Source of the DNA: Phytobacter massiliensis JC163
GTDB taxonomy: Bacteria > Pseudomonadota > Gammaproteobacteria > Enterobacterales > Enterobacteriaceae
Length of the DNA: 64,000 nucleotides
NCBI RefSeq assembly: GCF_000321045.1
Contig: NZ_HE578947.1
Location: 567,360 to 631,359, forward strand
Direction of reading: 5' to 3'
Under the pieces are notes generated by a model. The model saw only the letters and a program-made list of their open reading frames with translations. It was not told the origin of the DNA and did not search any database. Shown piece by piece: positions 1 through 9,217 of the stretch (position 1 is the stretch's first letter; every line of letters starts with the position of its first letter). The translations under genes and the position numbers were made by a program.

Positions 1-1666
1 CCGTATCGCCATAAATGACGTCATAGCCCTGCGCTTCGATCAGCGCTTTGGTCTGCAGCATGATCGCATGGCCGCGCATGGTGATCGACGAGGCCAGCCG
101 GGGATCGAAAAAGCGGCAGGCGCTGGTGCCGAGCACGCCGTAAAAGGCGTTCATGATGATCTTGAGCGCCTGAGAGAGGGGCTTGTTGCCCGTGCGACGG
201 GCCTCATCACGGCCCTGCCAGATCCCGGTGACGATCTCCGGCAGGCAGTGCTTCTCGCGGGAAAACCATGCGCCGAGAAACCCCTCGACGCTGTGCGATT
301 TATCCGGCTGCGCCATTCCCTCGATCAGCCCGACGGGATCGATAAGAAAAGTGCGAATGATTGAAGGGTAGAGGCTCTTATAATCCAGCACCAGCACCGA
401 GTCGTACAGGCCGGGGCGCGAGTCCATCACGTAGCCGCCGGGGCTGGCCTGCGGCGGCACATCGCCGAGGTTGGGCGCGACAAACCCCGCGCGGTGCATA
501 CGCGGGAAATAGAGGTGGCTGAAAGCCGCCACCGACCCGCCGTGGCGGTCTACCGCCAGCCCGTTTACCGTCGCCCGCTCCAGTAAAAACGGCATGATCT
601 CCGTTTTATGGAAGATGCGGGTTACCAGTTCGCAATCCTTAAGATTGTAGGTGGCGAGGGCGGGTTTATCTTCGGCGAAACGGCGCTCGATCTCGTCCAT
701 GCGATCCCATGGGTTATCGATAGCCTTCCCTTCGCCTAACAGCGCCTGCGACACCGCCTCCAGCGAAAAGGAGGAGAAGCTCCAGAAGGCGGATTTCAGC
801 GCGTCGATACCGTCAATAATCAGCCTGCCTGCCGCCTGGGCGAAGAAAACGCCGTTTTTGAAGCCGTGTTCGCGCCACTCCAGCGGGGCATTACCGCGGC
901 CCAGCACCAGCGGGATGCGGTAGCGATCGGCGCTTTTTTGCAGCACCCGCAGGTCAAACTGCACCACGTTCCAGCCGATAATGACATCCGGGTCGTATTC
1001 GGCAAACCAGGCGTTGAGCTTTTCCAGCAGCTGTGGACGGCTGTTAACGTACTCCAGGCGAAAATCGAGCCCGCTGGCATCGCCATTCTCCGGGCCGAGC
1101 ATATACACCGTGCGGTCGCCGCAGCCCTCAAGACCGATGCAGTACAGCTCGCCGTGGCGGGTGGTTTCGATATCCAGCGATACCCATTTCAGGGAAGGGC
1201 GATAGTGGGGGTTGGGTTTCAGGCGAGCGTTAAGCAACCTGTCACCTTGCATATCGCCATCTACCCACACCGGCGCGGTGATAAAGCGCTCCATCAGAAA
1301 CCGCTCCGGCGGGCGGACATCCGCTTCGTAGAGGGTAACGCCGCCATCGCGCAGCAGTTTTTCATAGCGCATAAGCTGACGGTGCGCCCGGCAGTAAAGC
1401 CCGTGCACCGGCTGGCGATGGAAATCCTTAAGCTGCAGCGGTGTCAGACGATACTGGCTTTCACCGGCAAGCAGACGCTGCGCCAGGCTGACCTGCGAAG
1501 AGGGGATAAACGCCACTGACTCCTGAGGCGGCAGGCGCACCTGTAGCGGCCCGCTGTCCGTCGCCAGCCAGAATTCCACCTCGGTGCCCTGGGGAGTATC
1601 CCGCCAGTGTCGGGTCAGTAAAAAGCCTTCTTGCGCCTGCGCCACGCCGTGTTCTCTCTGTGCCAT
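1..1666 (-). CDS. polB: DNA polymerase II, N-terminal 555 residues (cut by window edge)
   Basis: Family B DNA polymerase with 3'-5' proofreading, an SOS-induced enzyme for replication restart and lesion bypass. The 555 residues seen start at the ATG at 1666. They include the exonuclease I motif DIET (about residues 165-168), the exonuclease II region NVVQFD (about 235), polymerase motif A ([10 protein letters not shown]) and motif B (KIIMNAFYG). The frame runs off the left edge inside the catalytic motif C: the last visible residues are YGDT, where the family reads YGDTDS. E. coli Pol II is 783 residues, so about 230 C-terminal residues lie outside. No frameshift is seen. A LexA-type box lies just upstream. 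In E. coli polB is directly next to araD; here a DUF218 gene lies between them. Confidence 0.97.
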   Translation of the reverse strand, partial: MAQREHGVAQAQEGFLLTRHWRDTPQGTEVEFWLATDSGPLQVRLPPQESVAFIPSSQVSLAQRLLAGESQYRLTPLQLKDFHRQPVHGLYCRAHRQLMRYEKLLRDGGVTLYEADVRPPERFLMERFITAPVWVDGDMQGDRLLNARLKPNPHYRPSLKWVSLDIETTRHGELYCIGLEGCGDRTVYMLGPENGDASGLDFRLEYVNSRPQLLEKLNAWFAEYDPDVIIGWNVVQFDLRVLQKSADRYRIPLVLGRGNAPLEWREHGFKNGVFFAQAAGRLIIDGIDALKSAFWSFSSFSLEAVSQALLGEGKAIDNPWDRMDEIERRFAEDKPALATYNLKDCELVTRIFHKTEIMPFLLERATVNGLAVDRHGGSVAAFSHLYFPRMHRAGFVAPNLGDVPPQASPGGYVMDSRPGLYDSVLVLDYKSLYPSIIRTFLIDPVGLIEGMAQPDKSHSVEGFLGAWFSREKHCLPEIVTGIWQGRDEARRTGNKPLSQALKIIMNAFYGVLGTSACRFFDPRLASSITMRGHAIMLQTKALIEAQGYDVIYGDT

Positions 1667-1689
1667 AATCGGCGAGATTATAGCCTGGT

Positions 1690-2319
1690 TTATTCACCAA
1701 TACTGACTTTTTGTACAGGTATAAGCGGCATGTAGCGCAGGATACGATAGCCGGTGTAATAGAAGGCTTCCCGCAGTAAAAACGGCAGTTGGGTAGACCA
1801 GCTCTGGTAGCGGCTGGCGGTGACGGGCGAACTCCAGCCTTCAATTCGGTTATCCCAGGCGATAAAACGCATCCGCATCATATGCAGAGGATCGCTCACC
1901 AGCAGCGCCGTTTTCAGCCGCTGCTGCGCCATAATTTCTGCGGCGTAGCGCAGGTTTTCCCGGGTAACGGTCGAGCGCTCTTCGATAAAAATGGCCGACG
2001 CCGGCACATTCCGGGTCAGTACATACTCTTTGGCGATGGCGGCGTCAGAGCGCGCGGCGCCGGGGCTAAACCCTCCGGTCAGAACCAGCGTTTCGACAAA
2101 GCCTTCGTGATAGAGCCAGATGGCATGATCCAGCCTTGCCTGAAACACCGCGCCGGGCCGGGAGCCTTTGACGCCCGCCCCGGCGACAATCGCGCAGTCG
2201 GCGTGGCGAGTCTGATCCTGTTTGCTAAATTGCCAGATAGCCACGGCGTTATAGACGATGATGATTATCGCGGTCACGATGCACAACAGCGCCAGTTTAA
2301 GTAGATTTTTACGCGTCAC
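1690..2319 (-). CDS. DUF218 / YdcF-family membrane-anchored protein
   Basis: 209 residues with a GTG start at 2319 preceded by a GGGGGC ribosome-binding sequence. An N-terminal hydrophobic segment (about residues 6-28) would anchor it in the inner membrane with the rest periplasmic. The body is a DUF218 domain: AIVAGAGV near residue 43, LVLTGG near 80, the [12 protein letters not shown] stretch near 117 and [11 protein letters not shown] near 140. This is the family of SanA, ElyC and YdcF; members are linked to envelope integrity but their chemistry is unsettled. The gene sits between polB and araD on the same strand and ends 23 bases before the polB start, so read-through into polB is possible. 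E. coli has no gene here. Family assignment is firm; function is unknown. Confidence 0.85.
   Translation of the reverse strand: MTRKNLLKLALLCIVTAIIIIVYNAVAIWQFSKQDQTRHADCAIVAGAGVKGSRPGAVFQARLDHAIWLYHEGFVETLVLTGGFSPGAARSDAAIAKEYVLTRNVPASAIFIEERSTVTRENLRYAAEIMAQQRLKTALLVSDPLHMMRMRFIAWDNRIEGWSSPVTASRYQSWSTQLPFLLREAFYYTGYRILRYMPLIPVQKVSIGE
1701..1721 (-). promoter_or_regulatory. LexA (SOS) box of polB
   Basis: On the plus strand the site reads TACTG, ten bases, CAG. This matches the enteric SOS consensus TACTG(TA)5CAGTA at the invariant CTG-N10-CAG core. The core spans 1703-1718, about 37 bases upstream of the polB start, and lies inside the last codons of the upstream DUF218 gene. polB (dinA) is a known LexA target in E. 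coli, so position and sequence agree. Confidence 0.72.
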
Positions 2320-2426
2320 GTTGCCCCCAGCCTGTAAAATCAGGCGACAGGGTTACCGTTTCCGTGCGCAGATTCAACATCTTCACGGCGTGGAATAAGG
2401 AATTCGGAATATACAAAGAGACAGGG

Positions 2427-2462
2427 AACCCGGATGCGGCATAAAAACGCCTGCTCCGGGTT
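2427..2462. repeat. REP-like hairpin downstream of araD
   Basis: An 8-base stem (2427-2434 with 2455-2462) encloses a GC-rich loop containing GATGCGGC and ACGCCTG. This resembles enteric REP (BIME) units. It starts only a few bases after the araD stop, so it could end araBAD transcription or stabilise its 3' end. Confidence 0.55.
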
Positions 2463-2466
2463 TGCG

Positions 2467-3162
2467 TTACTGGCCGTAGTAGGCTTTTGCGCCGTGCTTA
2501 CGCAAGTAGTGTTTATCCAGTAGCGTTTGCTGCATCTCCGGCAGCTGCGGCGCAAGCTGGCGGCAGAAGATACCCATATAGGCGACCTCTTCCAGCACGA
2601 TGGCGTTATGCACCGCATCATCGGCGTTTTTACCCCAGGCGAAAGGGCCGTGGGAGTGCACCAGCACGCCGGGCATCTGCGCCGGATCGATGCCTTTTTC
2701 GCGGAAGGTTTCCACAATCACCGTGCCGGTTTCCCATTCGTAAGCGCCGTTGATCTCCTGGTCGGTCATTTTCCGGGTGCAGGGGATCGCGCCATAGAAG
2801 TAATCAGCGTGGGTGGTGCCGGTCGCAGGGATTGGCTGCCCCGCCTGCGCCCAGATGGTTGCGTGGCGCGAGTGGGTATGCACAATGCCGCCAATGGTGG
2901 GGAAAGCCTGATAGAGCAGGCGGTGCGTCGGCGTGTCGGACGAGGGTTTTTTGCTGCCTTCCACCACCTCTCCGGTATCGAGGCTGACCACGACCATATC
3001 CTCAGCGGTCATGACGCTGTAGTCGACGCCGGAAGGTTTAATCACCAGCACGCCGCGCTCGCGGTCAACGGCGCTGACATTCCCCCAGGTCAGGGTGACC
3101 AGATTGTGCTTTGGCAGGGCCAGGTTGGCTTCCAGCACCTGGCGTTTGAGATCTTCTAACAT
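2467..3162 (-). CDS. araD: L-ribulose-5-phosphate 4-epimerase
   Basis: 231 residues, the same length as E. coli AraD. It turns L-ribulose 5-phosphate into D-xylulose 5-phosphate, the last step of L-arabinose catabolism before the pentose phosphate pathway. It is a class II aldolase-fold zinc enzyme. The zinc ligands His95 and His97 are in [12 protein letters not shown], and the third lies in VLVHSHGPF near residue 171. Last gene of araBAD, about 137 bases after araA, with a repeat element in that gap. Confidence 0.98.
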   Translation of the reverse strand: MLEDLKRQVLEANLALPKHNLVTLTWGNVSAVDRERGVLVIKPSGVDYSVMTAEDMVVVSLDTGEVVEGSKKPSSDTPTHRLLYQAFPTIGGIVHTHSRHATIWAQAGQPIPATGTTHADYFYGAIPCTRKMTDQEINGAYEWETGTVIVETFREKGIDPAQMPGVLVHSHGPFAWGKNADDAVHNAIVLEEVAYMGIFCRQLAPQLPEMQQTLLDKHYLRKHGAKAYYGQ

Positions 3163-3193
3163 AATGTGCTCCGAATAGCTGACGAGTCAGGTT

Positions 3194-3291
3194 CCCCTCA
3201 CTCCGGCCCTCTCCCGGCGGGACGAAGGGGGCAAGCAGCCCGCGCCCGATCGGTCCCCTCTCCCCGTTGGGGAGAGGGTTAGGGTGAGGGG
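3194..3291. repeat. Intra-operon palindromic repeat between araA and araD
   Basis: An imperfect inverted repeat about 98 bases long. The left end begins CCCCTCAC and the right end closes with GGGTGAGGGG. Inside is a perfect 10-base hairpin, CCCTCTCCCC (3256-3265) and GGGGAGAGGG (3269-3278) with a three-base loop. Elements of this CCCTCACCCTAACCCTCTCCC type are scattered between genes in many gamma-proteobacteria. Inside an operon it may act as an RNA processing or stability signal. Confidence 0.7.
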
Positions 3292-3299
3292 AGAGCCTC

Positions 3300-4802
3300 T
3301 TAACGTTTCGAACCGTAATAGACTTCGTTCCAGCGCAGGGCGTCTTTGAACGCAGGCAGACGGGTGTCGTTATCGATCACTGCCAGCTCAATTTCATGCA
3401 GTTCGGCGAACTGGCGCATGTCGTTGAGATCCAGCGCATGGCTAAAGACGGTATGGTGCGCGCCGCCTGCCAGAATCCAGGCTTCGGACGCGGTAGGCAG
3501 ATCCGGTTGCGCTTTCCACAGCGCGTTAGCCACCGGCAGTTTCGGCAGGTCGTGCGGGGTTTTTACCGCGTCGACGCAGTTCACCAGCAGGCGGAACCTG
3601 TCCCCCAGATCGATCAGGCTGGCGTTAATGGCCGGGCCGGTTTTGGTGGAGAAGATCAGGCGCGCCGGATCGGCTTTGCCGCCGATGCCGAGGAACTGCA
3701 CGTCGAGGATCGGTTTTTCGTCCAGCGCGATGGAGGGGCACACTTCCAGCATATGAGAGCCGAGCACCAGATCGTTGCCCTCTTCGAAGTGGTAGGTGTA
3801 ATCCTCCATAAATGAGGTGCCGCCCTGCAGACCGGTTGACATCACCTTCATGATGCGAAGCAGAGCGGCGGTTTTCCAGTCGCCTTCCCCGGCAAAGCCG
3901 TAGCCCTGCTGCATCAGGCGCTGTACCGCCAGGCCCGGCAGCTGTTTCAGGCCGTGTAAGTCTTCAAACGTGGTGGTGAAGGCGTGGAAGCCACCCTGTT
4001 CGAGGAAGCGTTTCATGCCCAGTTCAATGCGGGCGGCATCCAGCACGTTCTGGCGCTTGTCGCCGTTGACTTGCGCCGCTGGCGTCAGGCGGTAGCTGCT
4101 TTCGTATTCGTCGATCAGCGCGCTCACGTCGCCGTCGCTCACTTCGTTCACCACCTGTACCAGGTCGCCCACCGCCCAGGTGTTCACCGAGAAGCCGAAC
4201 TTCATCTGCGCGGCCACTTTATCGCCGTCGGTTACCGCCACTTCGCGCATATTGTCGCCGAAGCGGCACACTTTCAGCTGGCGGGTATCCTGTTTCGACA
4301 CGGCCTGACGCATCCAGCCGCCGATACGCGCATGGGCGCGTTTGTCCTGCCAGTGGCCGGTAACGACGCTATGCTGCTTGCGCATACGCGCGCCGATAAA
4401 ACCAAACTCGCGGCCGCCGTGGGCGGTCTGGTTGAGGTTCATAAAGTCCATATCGATGCTGTCCCAGGGCAGGGCGGCATTGTACTGGGTGTGGAACTGC
4501 AGCAGCGGCTTGTTGAGGATAGTCAGGCCGTTGATCCACATTTTGGCAGGCGAGAAGGTATGCATCCACACCACCATACCGGCGCATTTATCATCGTAGT
4601 TGGCGTCGCGGCAGATATGGGTGATCTCATCCGGCGAAGTGCCGAGCGGTTTTAAGACCAGTTTGCAGGGCAGTTTGGCTTCCGCATTCAGGGCGTTCAC
4701 CACCTGTTCGGCGTGCTGAGTCACCTGGCGCAGCGCTTCCGGTCCATAAAGGTGCTGGCTGCCAATCACAAACCATATTTCATAGTTATTAAAAATCGTC
4801 AT
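3300..4802 (-). CDS. araA: L-arabinose isomerase
   Basis: 500 residues, as in E. coli. It isomerises L-arabinose to L-ribulose in the cytoplasm and needs a divalent metal, usually manganese. The sequence is collinear with E. coli AraA from [16 protein letters not shown] to the C-terminal VYYGSKR. The family's metal-ligand glutamates fall in the FAGEGDWK and FMEDYTYHF regions, and the last histidine in the GGAHHT motif. Second gene of araBAD; its ATG follows the araB stop by about 10 bases, consistent with coupled expression under AraC and CRP. Confidence 0.98.
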   Translation of the reverse strand: MTIFNNYEIWFVIGSQHLYGPEALRQVTQHAEQVVNALNAEAKLPCKLVLKPLGTSPDEITHICRDANYDDKCAGMVVWMHTFSPAKMWINGLTILNKPLLQFHTQYNAALPWDSIDMDFMNLNQTAHGGREFGFIGARMRKQHSVVTGHWQDKRAHARIGGWMRQAVSKQDTRQLKVCRFGDNMREVAVTDGDKVAAQMKFGFSVNTWAVGDLVQVVNEVSDGDVSALIDEYESSYRLTPAAQVNGDKRQNVLDAARIELGMKRFLEQGGFHAFTTTFEDLHGLKQLPGLAVQRLMQQGYGFAGEGDWKTAALLRIMKVMSTGLQGGTSFMEDYTYHFEEGNDLVLGSHMLEVCPSIALDEKPILDVQFLGIGGKADPARLIFSTKTGPAINASLIDLGDRFRLLVNCVDAVKTPHDLPKLPVANALWKAQPDLPTASEAWILAGGAHHTVFSHALDLNDMRQFAELHEIELAVIDNDTRLPAFKDALRWNEVYYGSKR

Positions 4803-4812
4803 TATCGTTTCC

Positions 4813-6507
4813 TTAATGAGTAAGCGCTGCCTGCGGCGTCGGCGCGGCTACGGGGAGATAGTGAAGCTCGGCGCTTTCCGCCCACTGCTGGTAGCGGCGA
4901 TAGAGCTGTTCGAAGCGTTTCGCCTGCGCAGAAGCAGGCTGCAGGGTGTCTTCAATCTGGCTGGCCATCTGCTGCTGTGCGGCGGGAATATCTTTGTGAA
5001 CCCCGGCGGCGACGGCGGCAAAAATCGCCGCGCCCAGCGCGCAGCACTGATCGGAGGCGACAATTTGCAGCGGGCGGTTAAGCACATCGCAGCAGGCCTG
5101 CATGATGACCCGGTTTTTACGGGCGATGCCCCCCAGCGCCATCACGTTATCCACGCTGATGCCCTGTTCGGTGAAACACTCCATAATCGCCCGCGCGCCG
5201 AAGGCGGTGGCGGCAATCAGCCCGCCGAACAGCGCCGGGGCGTCGGTGGCCAGGTTCAGATCGGTAATCACCCCTTTCAGGCGCTGGTTAGCGTTGGGAG
5301 TGCGGCGACCGTTAAACCAGTCGAGCACCACCGGCAAATGTTCGAGGGAAGGGTTTTTCGCCCAGGCGTCGGTGAGGGCGGGCAGCAGGGCTTTCTGGCT
5401 GGCCTTGATCTGCGTTTTCAGTTCAGGATGCTGAACGGCAAGCTGTTCCAGCGGCCAGCCAAGCACTCGGCCAAACCAGGCGTAGATATCGCCAAAGGCG
5501 GACTGGCCCGCTTCCAGACCGATAAAGTCCGGCACCACGCTGCCGTCGACCTGGCCGCAAATGCCTTTAACCGCACGGTCGCCAACGCTTGGCTTGTCGG
5601 CAATCAGAATGTCGCAGGTGGAGGTGCCTATCACCTTCACCAGCGTGTTGGGCTGCGCGCCTGCGCCCACCGCACCCATATGGCAGTCGAACGCGCCGCC
5701 GGAGATAACCACTTCCTGAGAAAGCCCCAGGCGCTGCGCCCACTCGGCGGTCAGCGTGCCTACCGGAATATCGGCGGTGAAGGTTTCGCTAAACAGCGGG
5801 CAGGGGAGATGTTTATTAAGCAGCGGGTCCAGCTCGTCAAAGAAGCTGGCAGGCGGCAGGCCACCCCAGCTTTCGTGCCACAGGGATTTATGCCCGGCGC
5901 TGCAGCGACCGCGGCGAATATCCTGCGGGCGGGTGGTGCCCGAAAGCAGGGCCGGCACCCAGTCGCACAGTTCAATCCATGAGGCGGCGGCCTGCGCGAC
6001 GGCGCTGTCGGCGCGAGTTACGTGCAGGATTTTCGCCCAGAACCATTCGCTGGAGTAAATGCCGCCGATGTAGCGGGAGTAATCGGTTTTGCCCGCCGTA
6101 TGGCAAAGACGGGTAATGGCCTCCGCCTCTTCCACCGCAGTGTGGTCTTTCCACAGCACGAACATCGCGTTGGGGTTATCAGCGAATTCCGGGCGGAGCG
6201 CCAGCACGCGGCCTTCGGCATCAATGGGGGCCGGGGTTGAGCCGGTGCTGTCAACGCCGATGCCTTTGATGTCCGCGCGCTGTTCGGCGCTGAGCTGAGC
6301 CAGAACGCCTTTTATGGCGGACTCCATCGATTCGATGTAATCCCGCGGGTGGTGGCGAAACTGGTTGTGCGGGGCGTCGCAGTAGCGTCCCTCCTGCCAG
6401 CGCGGATACCACTCCACGCTGGTGGCGATCTCATCGCCGCATGCGCAGTCTACCGCCAGGGCGCGTACCGAGTCGCTGCCGAAGTCGAGGCCGATTGTGA
6501 TTGCCAT
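4813..6507 (-). CDS. araB: Ribulokinase
   Basis: 564 residues (E. coli 566). An FGGY-family kinase that phosphorylates L-ribulose on O5 with ATP. It opens with the ATPase-fold phosphate-1 motif [10 protein letters not shown]. The second domain has the [14 protein letters not shown] and VIGTSTCDI stretches and the late [12 protein letters not shown] adenine-site region. First gene of araBAD, read from the promoter at 6541-6570. No frame disruption. Confidence 0.98.
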   Translation of the reverse strand: MAITIGLDFGSDSVRALAVDCACGDEIATSVEWYPRWQEGRYCDAPHNQFRHHPRDYIESMESAIKGVLAQLSAEQRADIKGIGVDSTGSTPAPIDAEGRVLALRPEFADNPNAMFVLWKDHTAVEEAEAITRLCHTAGKTDYSRYIGGIYSSEWFWAKILHVTRADSAVAQAAASWIELCDWVPALLSGTTRPQDIRRGRCSAGHKSLWHESWGGLPPASFFDELDPLLNKHLPCPLFSETFTADIPVGTLTAEWAQRLGLSQEVVISGGAFDCHMGAVGAGAQPNTLVKVIGTSTCDILIADKPSVGDRAVKGICGQVDGSVVPDFIGLEAGQSAFGDIYAWFGRVLGWPLEQLAVQHPELKTQIKASQKALLPALTDAWAKNPSLEHLPVVLDWFNGRRTPNANQRLKGVITDLNLATDAPALFGGLIAATAFGARAIMECFTEQGISVDNVMALGGIARKNRVIMQACCDVLNRPLQIVASDQCCALGAAIFAAVAAGVHKDIPAAQQQMASQIEDTLQPASAQAKRFEQLYRRYQQWAESAELHYLPVAAPTPQAALTH

Positions 6508-6540
6508 CGTGTTGCTCCATGAAAAATAACCTTAGGGAGA

Positions 6541-6604
6541 AACATAGTGATCGGGGGAGAAAAACGTCAGGCAGGATCCGCTAATCTTATGGATGAAAAT
6601 GCTA
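6541..6604 (-). promoter_or_regulatory. araBAD promoter with AraC half-sites I1 and I2
   Basis: Read on the minus strand. I1 is TAGCATTTTCATCCATA (6604-6588) and I2 is TAGCGGATCCTGCCTGA (6583-6567). They are direct repeats exactly 21 bases apart, as in E. coli, with only one or two base changes. I2 overlaps the -35 box CTGACG (6570-6565). An 18-base spacer leads to the -10 box TATGTT (6546-6541). The arrangement fits AraC dimer activation in the presence of arabinose. Confidence 0.93.
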
Positions 6605-6611
6605 TGGCTGT

Positions 6612-6633
6612 GCAAAGTGTGACGCCGTGCAAA
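6612..6633. promoter_or_regulatory. CRP site between araO1 and araI1
   Basis: The segment GTGTGACGCCGTGCAAA, with flanks, is almost identical to the E. coli ara CRP site and sits next to araI1. Known role: CRP-cAMP helps open the AraC repression loop and stimulates both divergent promoters. Confidence 0.85.
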
Positions 6634-6640
6634 GATTCGA

Positions 6641-6671
6641 TGTGGACATTTCTGCCGCCTTTATAGACACT
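6641..6671 (+). promoter_or_regulatory. araC promoter Pc overlapped by araO1
   Basis: -35 TGGACA (6643-6648), 17-base spacer, -10 GACACT (6666-6671), directed at araC. Base order matches the E. coli Pc region, where the two araO1 half-sites overlap the promoter and let AraC repress its own gene. The exact half-site edges here are inferred from that similarity. Confidence 0.75.
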
Positions 6672-6798
6672 TTGGTTGATGCTTTTTTCTGGCCTGGAAA
6701 GGGGGAAATAGCGTAACTTCTTTTATCTGGAAGGGTTAAAAGTGGTGCCTGTTCCCCGGAATGGATGTAAATTGCCTGAAATATGAAAAGCGTCTCAA

Positions 6799-6815
6799 TA
6801 TGGACAATTGGTTTC
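6799..6815. promoter_or_regulatory. araO2 upstream loop operator
   Basis: TATGGACAATTGGTTTC is the same sequence as the E. coli araO2 half-site and lies in the araC leader, 28 bases before its start codon and about 210 bases from araI1. In E. coli an AraC dimer bridges O2 and I1 without arabinose and forms the repression loop. The spacing here is compatible with the same loop. Confidence 0.88.
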
Positions 6816-6842
6816 CTTTGAGATAACCGGAGTATTGCGTTT

Positions 6843-7688
6843 ATGGCTGAATCGCAAAACGATCCACTGCTGCCTGGCTACTCGTTCAACGCCCATCTGG
6901 TGGCCGGGCTGACCCCCATTGAAGCTGACGGCTACCTCGATTTTTTCATCGACCGCCCGCTTGGCATGAAGGGGTATATCCTCAACTTCACCCTGCGCGG
7001 CGAAGGCGTGGTCAATAACCATGGCGAACAGTATATTTGCCGCCCCGGCGATATGCTGCTGTTCCCGCCAGGGGAAATTCACCACTATGGCCGCCACCCC
7101 GATGCCAAAGAGTGGTATCACCAGTGGGTCTATTTCCGTCCCAGAGCCTACTGGAACGAATGGCTCAGCTGGCCGACTATCTTTGCGCACACCGGTTTTT
7201 ACCGCCCGGATGAGGCCTATATCGCGCAGTTTAGCGACCTGTTCGCGCAAATTATCGATGCCGGGCAGAGTGCAGGGCGCTATGCGGAACTGCTGGCGAT
7301 CAATCTGCTGGAACAGCTCCTCCTGCGCCGTATGGATGCCATTAATGAATCGTTGCATCCGCCGCTGGATAACCGCGTGCGCGACGCCTGTCAGTACATC
7401 AGCGATCATCTGGCGGACAGCCAGTTTGATATTGCAAGCGTCGCTCAGCATGTCTGTCTGTCGCCTTCCCGCCTGTCGCACCTGTTTCGCCAGCAGCTGG
7501 GCGTCAGCGTCCTGAGCTGGCGTGAGGATCAGCGCATCAGCCAGGCCAAGCTGCTGCTAAGCACCACCCGAATGCCCATCGCCAGCGTCGGGCGCAACGT
7601 CGGCTTCGAAGATCAGCTCTATTTTTCACGGGTGTTTAAAAAATGTACCGGCGCCAGCCCCAGCGAATTTCGTGCCGGGTGCGAGTAA
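6843..7688 (+). CDS. araC: Arabinose operon regulator AraC
   Basis: 281 residues. The N-terminal cupin domain binds arabinose and dimerises (about residues 1-170, with [11 protein letters not shown]). The C-terminal domain has the two helix-turn-helix units (about 180-281, including [17 protein letters not shown] and [15 protein letters not shown]). It activates araBAD with arabinose and represses without it. The ATG at 6843 fits the E. coli protein [15 protein letters not shown]. The protein ends at RAGCE, about 11 residues before the E. coli end; several enteric AraC proteins also lack that tail, so this is normal variation. All operator partners of AraC are present upstream. Confidence 0.98.
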   Translation: MAESQNDPLLPGYSFNAHLVAGLTPIEADGYLDFFIDRPLGMKGYILNFTLRGEGVVNNHGEQYICRPGDMLLFPPGEIHHYGRHPDAKEWYHQWVYFRPRAYWNEWLSWPTIFAHTGFYRPDEAYIAQFSDLFAQIIDAGQSAGRYAELLAINLLEQLLLRRMDAINESLHPPLDNRVRDACQYISDHLADSQFDIASVAQHVCLSPSRLSHLFRQQLGVSVLSWREDQRISQAKLLLSTTRMPIASVGRNVGFEDQLYFSRVFKKCTGASPSEFRAGCE

Positions 7689-7697
7689 AACTAAACC

Positions 7698-7727
7698 GAT
7701 GCTGAGGTTTACCTCTTCCTCAGCATC
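7698..7727. terminator. Hairpin after araC
   Basis: Perfect 10-base stem GATGCTGAGG and CCTCAGCATC with a 10-base loop, ten bases after the araC stop. There is no clear U-tract, so it may work as a 3'-end stabiliser or a factor-assisted terminator. Confidence 0.5.
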
Positions 7728-7834
7728 AAGCTAGTGGGGTAATGCCTTCGCCTCTTATTTATCACTACGATGAATGTAATTAATATAAATACACAATAAT
7801 TTTATATATATTTCGATGATGCATTTACGTTGAT

Positions 7835-7850
7835 TCATTCATATGAATGA
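7835..7850. promoter_or_regulatory. Palindrome upstream of the DeoR-kinase gene (possible operator)
   Basis: TCATTCATATGAATGA is a perfect 16-base palindrome in the AT-rich 270-base gap between araC and the next gene, about 108 bases before the predicted start. With a DNA-binding domain encoded directly downstream, a self-operator is a reasonable guess; nothing else in the sequence proves it. No confident promoter was assigned. Confidence 0.35.
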
Positions 7851-7957
7851 TGAATTGTTTGTGTATTTTTGCTTGTTTTTGTTTCTCTGTTTTTTTCTTG
7901 AGTTAACTCGCGGTAATCTTCTTTTTGAACGCCATAATAAAAATAAAAGGAATGATT

Positions 7958-9190
7958 ATGTATCGAGAGACCCGCCGTGAAAAAATCATCTTATTACTAC
8001 GCACAAAAGACGAATGCAGCGTAAACGATCTCGCTGACTATTTTAAGGTGACGAAAGAGACTATTCGCAGCGATCTGACGTGGCTGCAAAATAAGGGAAT
8101 TGTGGTACGGCATCATGGCGGCGCCTCGTTAAAAAAACACTTGATGCAAAATGCCTTGTTTCAGCAGGGCGGAATCGATATGCGCCTGCTGCTCAACCCG
8201 CGGCAACAAGGTATTGACTATTTAACACCTCAGGATGAAAAAGGACGCGTTATGGTTGGGAAAGTTTGTATATTGGGTTCGTTTAACGTTGATATCGTCG
8301 CCAAAGTACACCGTTTTCCTCAGCACGGCGAAACGCTCATCGCCAGGGAAGTGACTATCGGGCCCGGCGGAAAAGGCGCTAACCAGGCGCTGGCGGCCCA
8401 TCGCGCGGGCGCTCAGGTTCATTTTGCCAGCAAAGTAGGGGGGGATCAGTTCAACGCGTTCGCCCGAAAGCATATCGAATCGGTGGGGATGAGTTCGTTT
8501 ACCCTGTATGAATCAGAAGACGCGATCACCGGCAGCGCCGTTATTTATGTTAACGATGAAGGTGAGAATATGATTGCTATTCTCCCGGGCGCTAACCATA
8601 AAATTAGCGAGAATGATATTGCTCAGCTTACCCCTTTTATTGCCGAGTCTGATGTGTTCGTTGTGCAAATGGAAAATAACCTGGCGGCAACGAAATTAGC
8701 GCTGAAATGCGCCAAAGAACTCCGCGTAACGACGATATTAAACCCCGCGCCGTGGTCGCCTGAGGTGGCGAGCTTATTACCTCTGGCGGATATTGTGACG
8801 CCGAATGAAACCGAAGCGATGGCGATGTCCGGCGTACAGGTCCACGACATCCCCAGCGCCATGCAGGCGGCAAGGCATATTTATGATGCCGCCCAGTGCG
8901 CCGTCATTATTACGATGGGCAAGCAGGGCGCTTTAATTTTTGATGGTCAGCACTACTCGCATATTCCGGCGTTCTCCGCCGTGGCAGTGGATACCACGGG
9001 CGCAGGCGACGCGTTCAACGGCGCGCTGGCCGCCTCGCTGGCGAGGGGGGAATCGCTGGTTAAGTCCGCCTGGTACGCCAGCGCCTTTGCGTCGCTGGCG
9101 GTAGAGCAGGAAGGCGCAGCGAATATGCCGGATGAAGCATTAGTCGCCGCCAGAATTAAACAACAGAATGTCGCCATTCAGACATTCTAA
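7958..9190 (+). CDS. DeoR-type helix-turn-helix fused to ribokinase-like PfkB kinase
   Basis: 410 residues from the ATG at 7958, chosen because AAGGA lies six bases before it; earlier in-frame starts at 7925 (TTG) and 7952 lack good spacing. Residues 1-60 form a DeoR-type winged helix (SVNDLADYFKVTKETIRSDL, then GIVVRHHGG). A linker leads to a complete PfkB/ribokinase domain from about 101: NVD (Asp112), GGKGANQA (137-144), a QMEN glutamate (239), NPAP (262), TPNETEA (281) and GAGD with catalytic Asp351. These match the ribose-contacting and catalytic positions of E. coli RbsK, so an active furanose kinase is likely. It may sense its own substrate or product and control the downstream lyase and transporter genes. 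HTH-PfkB fusions are known (for example YeiI); this DeoR-RbsK pairing with its neighbours has no function I recognise. Confidence 0.85.
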   Translation: MYRETRREKIILLLRTKDECSVNDLADYFKVTKETIRSDLTWLQNKGIVVRHHGGASLKKHLMQNALFQQGGIDMRLLLNPRQQGIDYLTPQDEKGRVMVGKVCILGSFNVDIVAKVHRFPQHGETLIAREVTIGPGGKGANQALAAHRAGAQVHFASKVGGDQFNAFARKHIESVGMSSFTLYESEDAITGSAVIYVNDEGENMIAILPGANHKISENDIAQLTPFIAESDVFVVQMENNLAATKLALKCAKELRVTTILNPAPWSPEVASLLPLADIVTPNETEAMAMSGVQVHDIPSAMQAARHIYDAAQCAVIITMGKQGALIFDGQHYSHIPAFSAVAVDTTGAGDAFNGALAASLARGESLVKSAWYASAFASLAVEQEGAANMPDEALVAARIKQQNVAIQTF

Positions 9191-9217
9191 CTTATAGCTC
9201 ATGCAAGGATTGTAAGA

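Noticed and set aside
4816..5982. A 388-codon plus-strand frame opposite araB
   Set aside because: Antisense shadow of a conserved kinase; the translation is low-complexity and motif-free.
7660..7688. Truncated AraC
   Set aside because: The missing 11 C-terminal residues relative to E. coli are also absent in other enteric AraC proteins; both helix-turn-helix units are complete.
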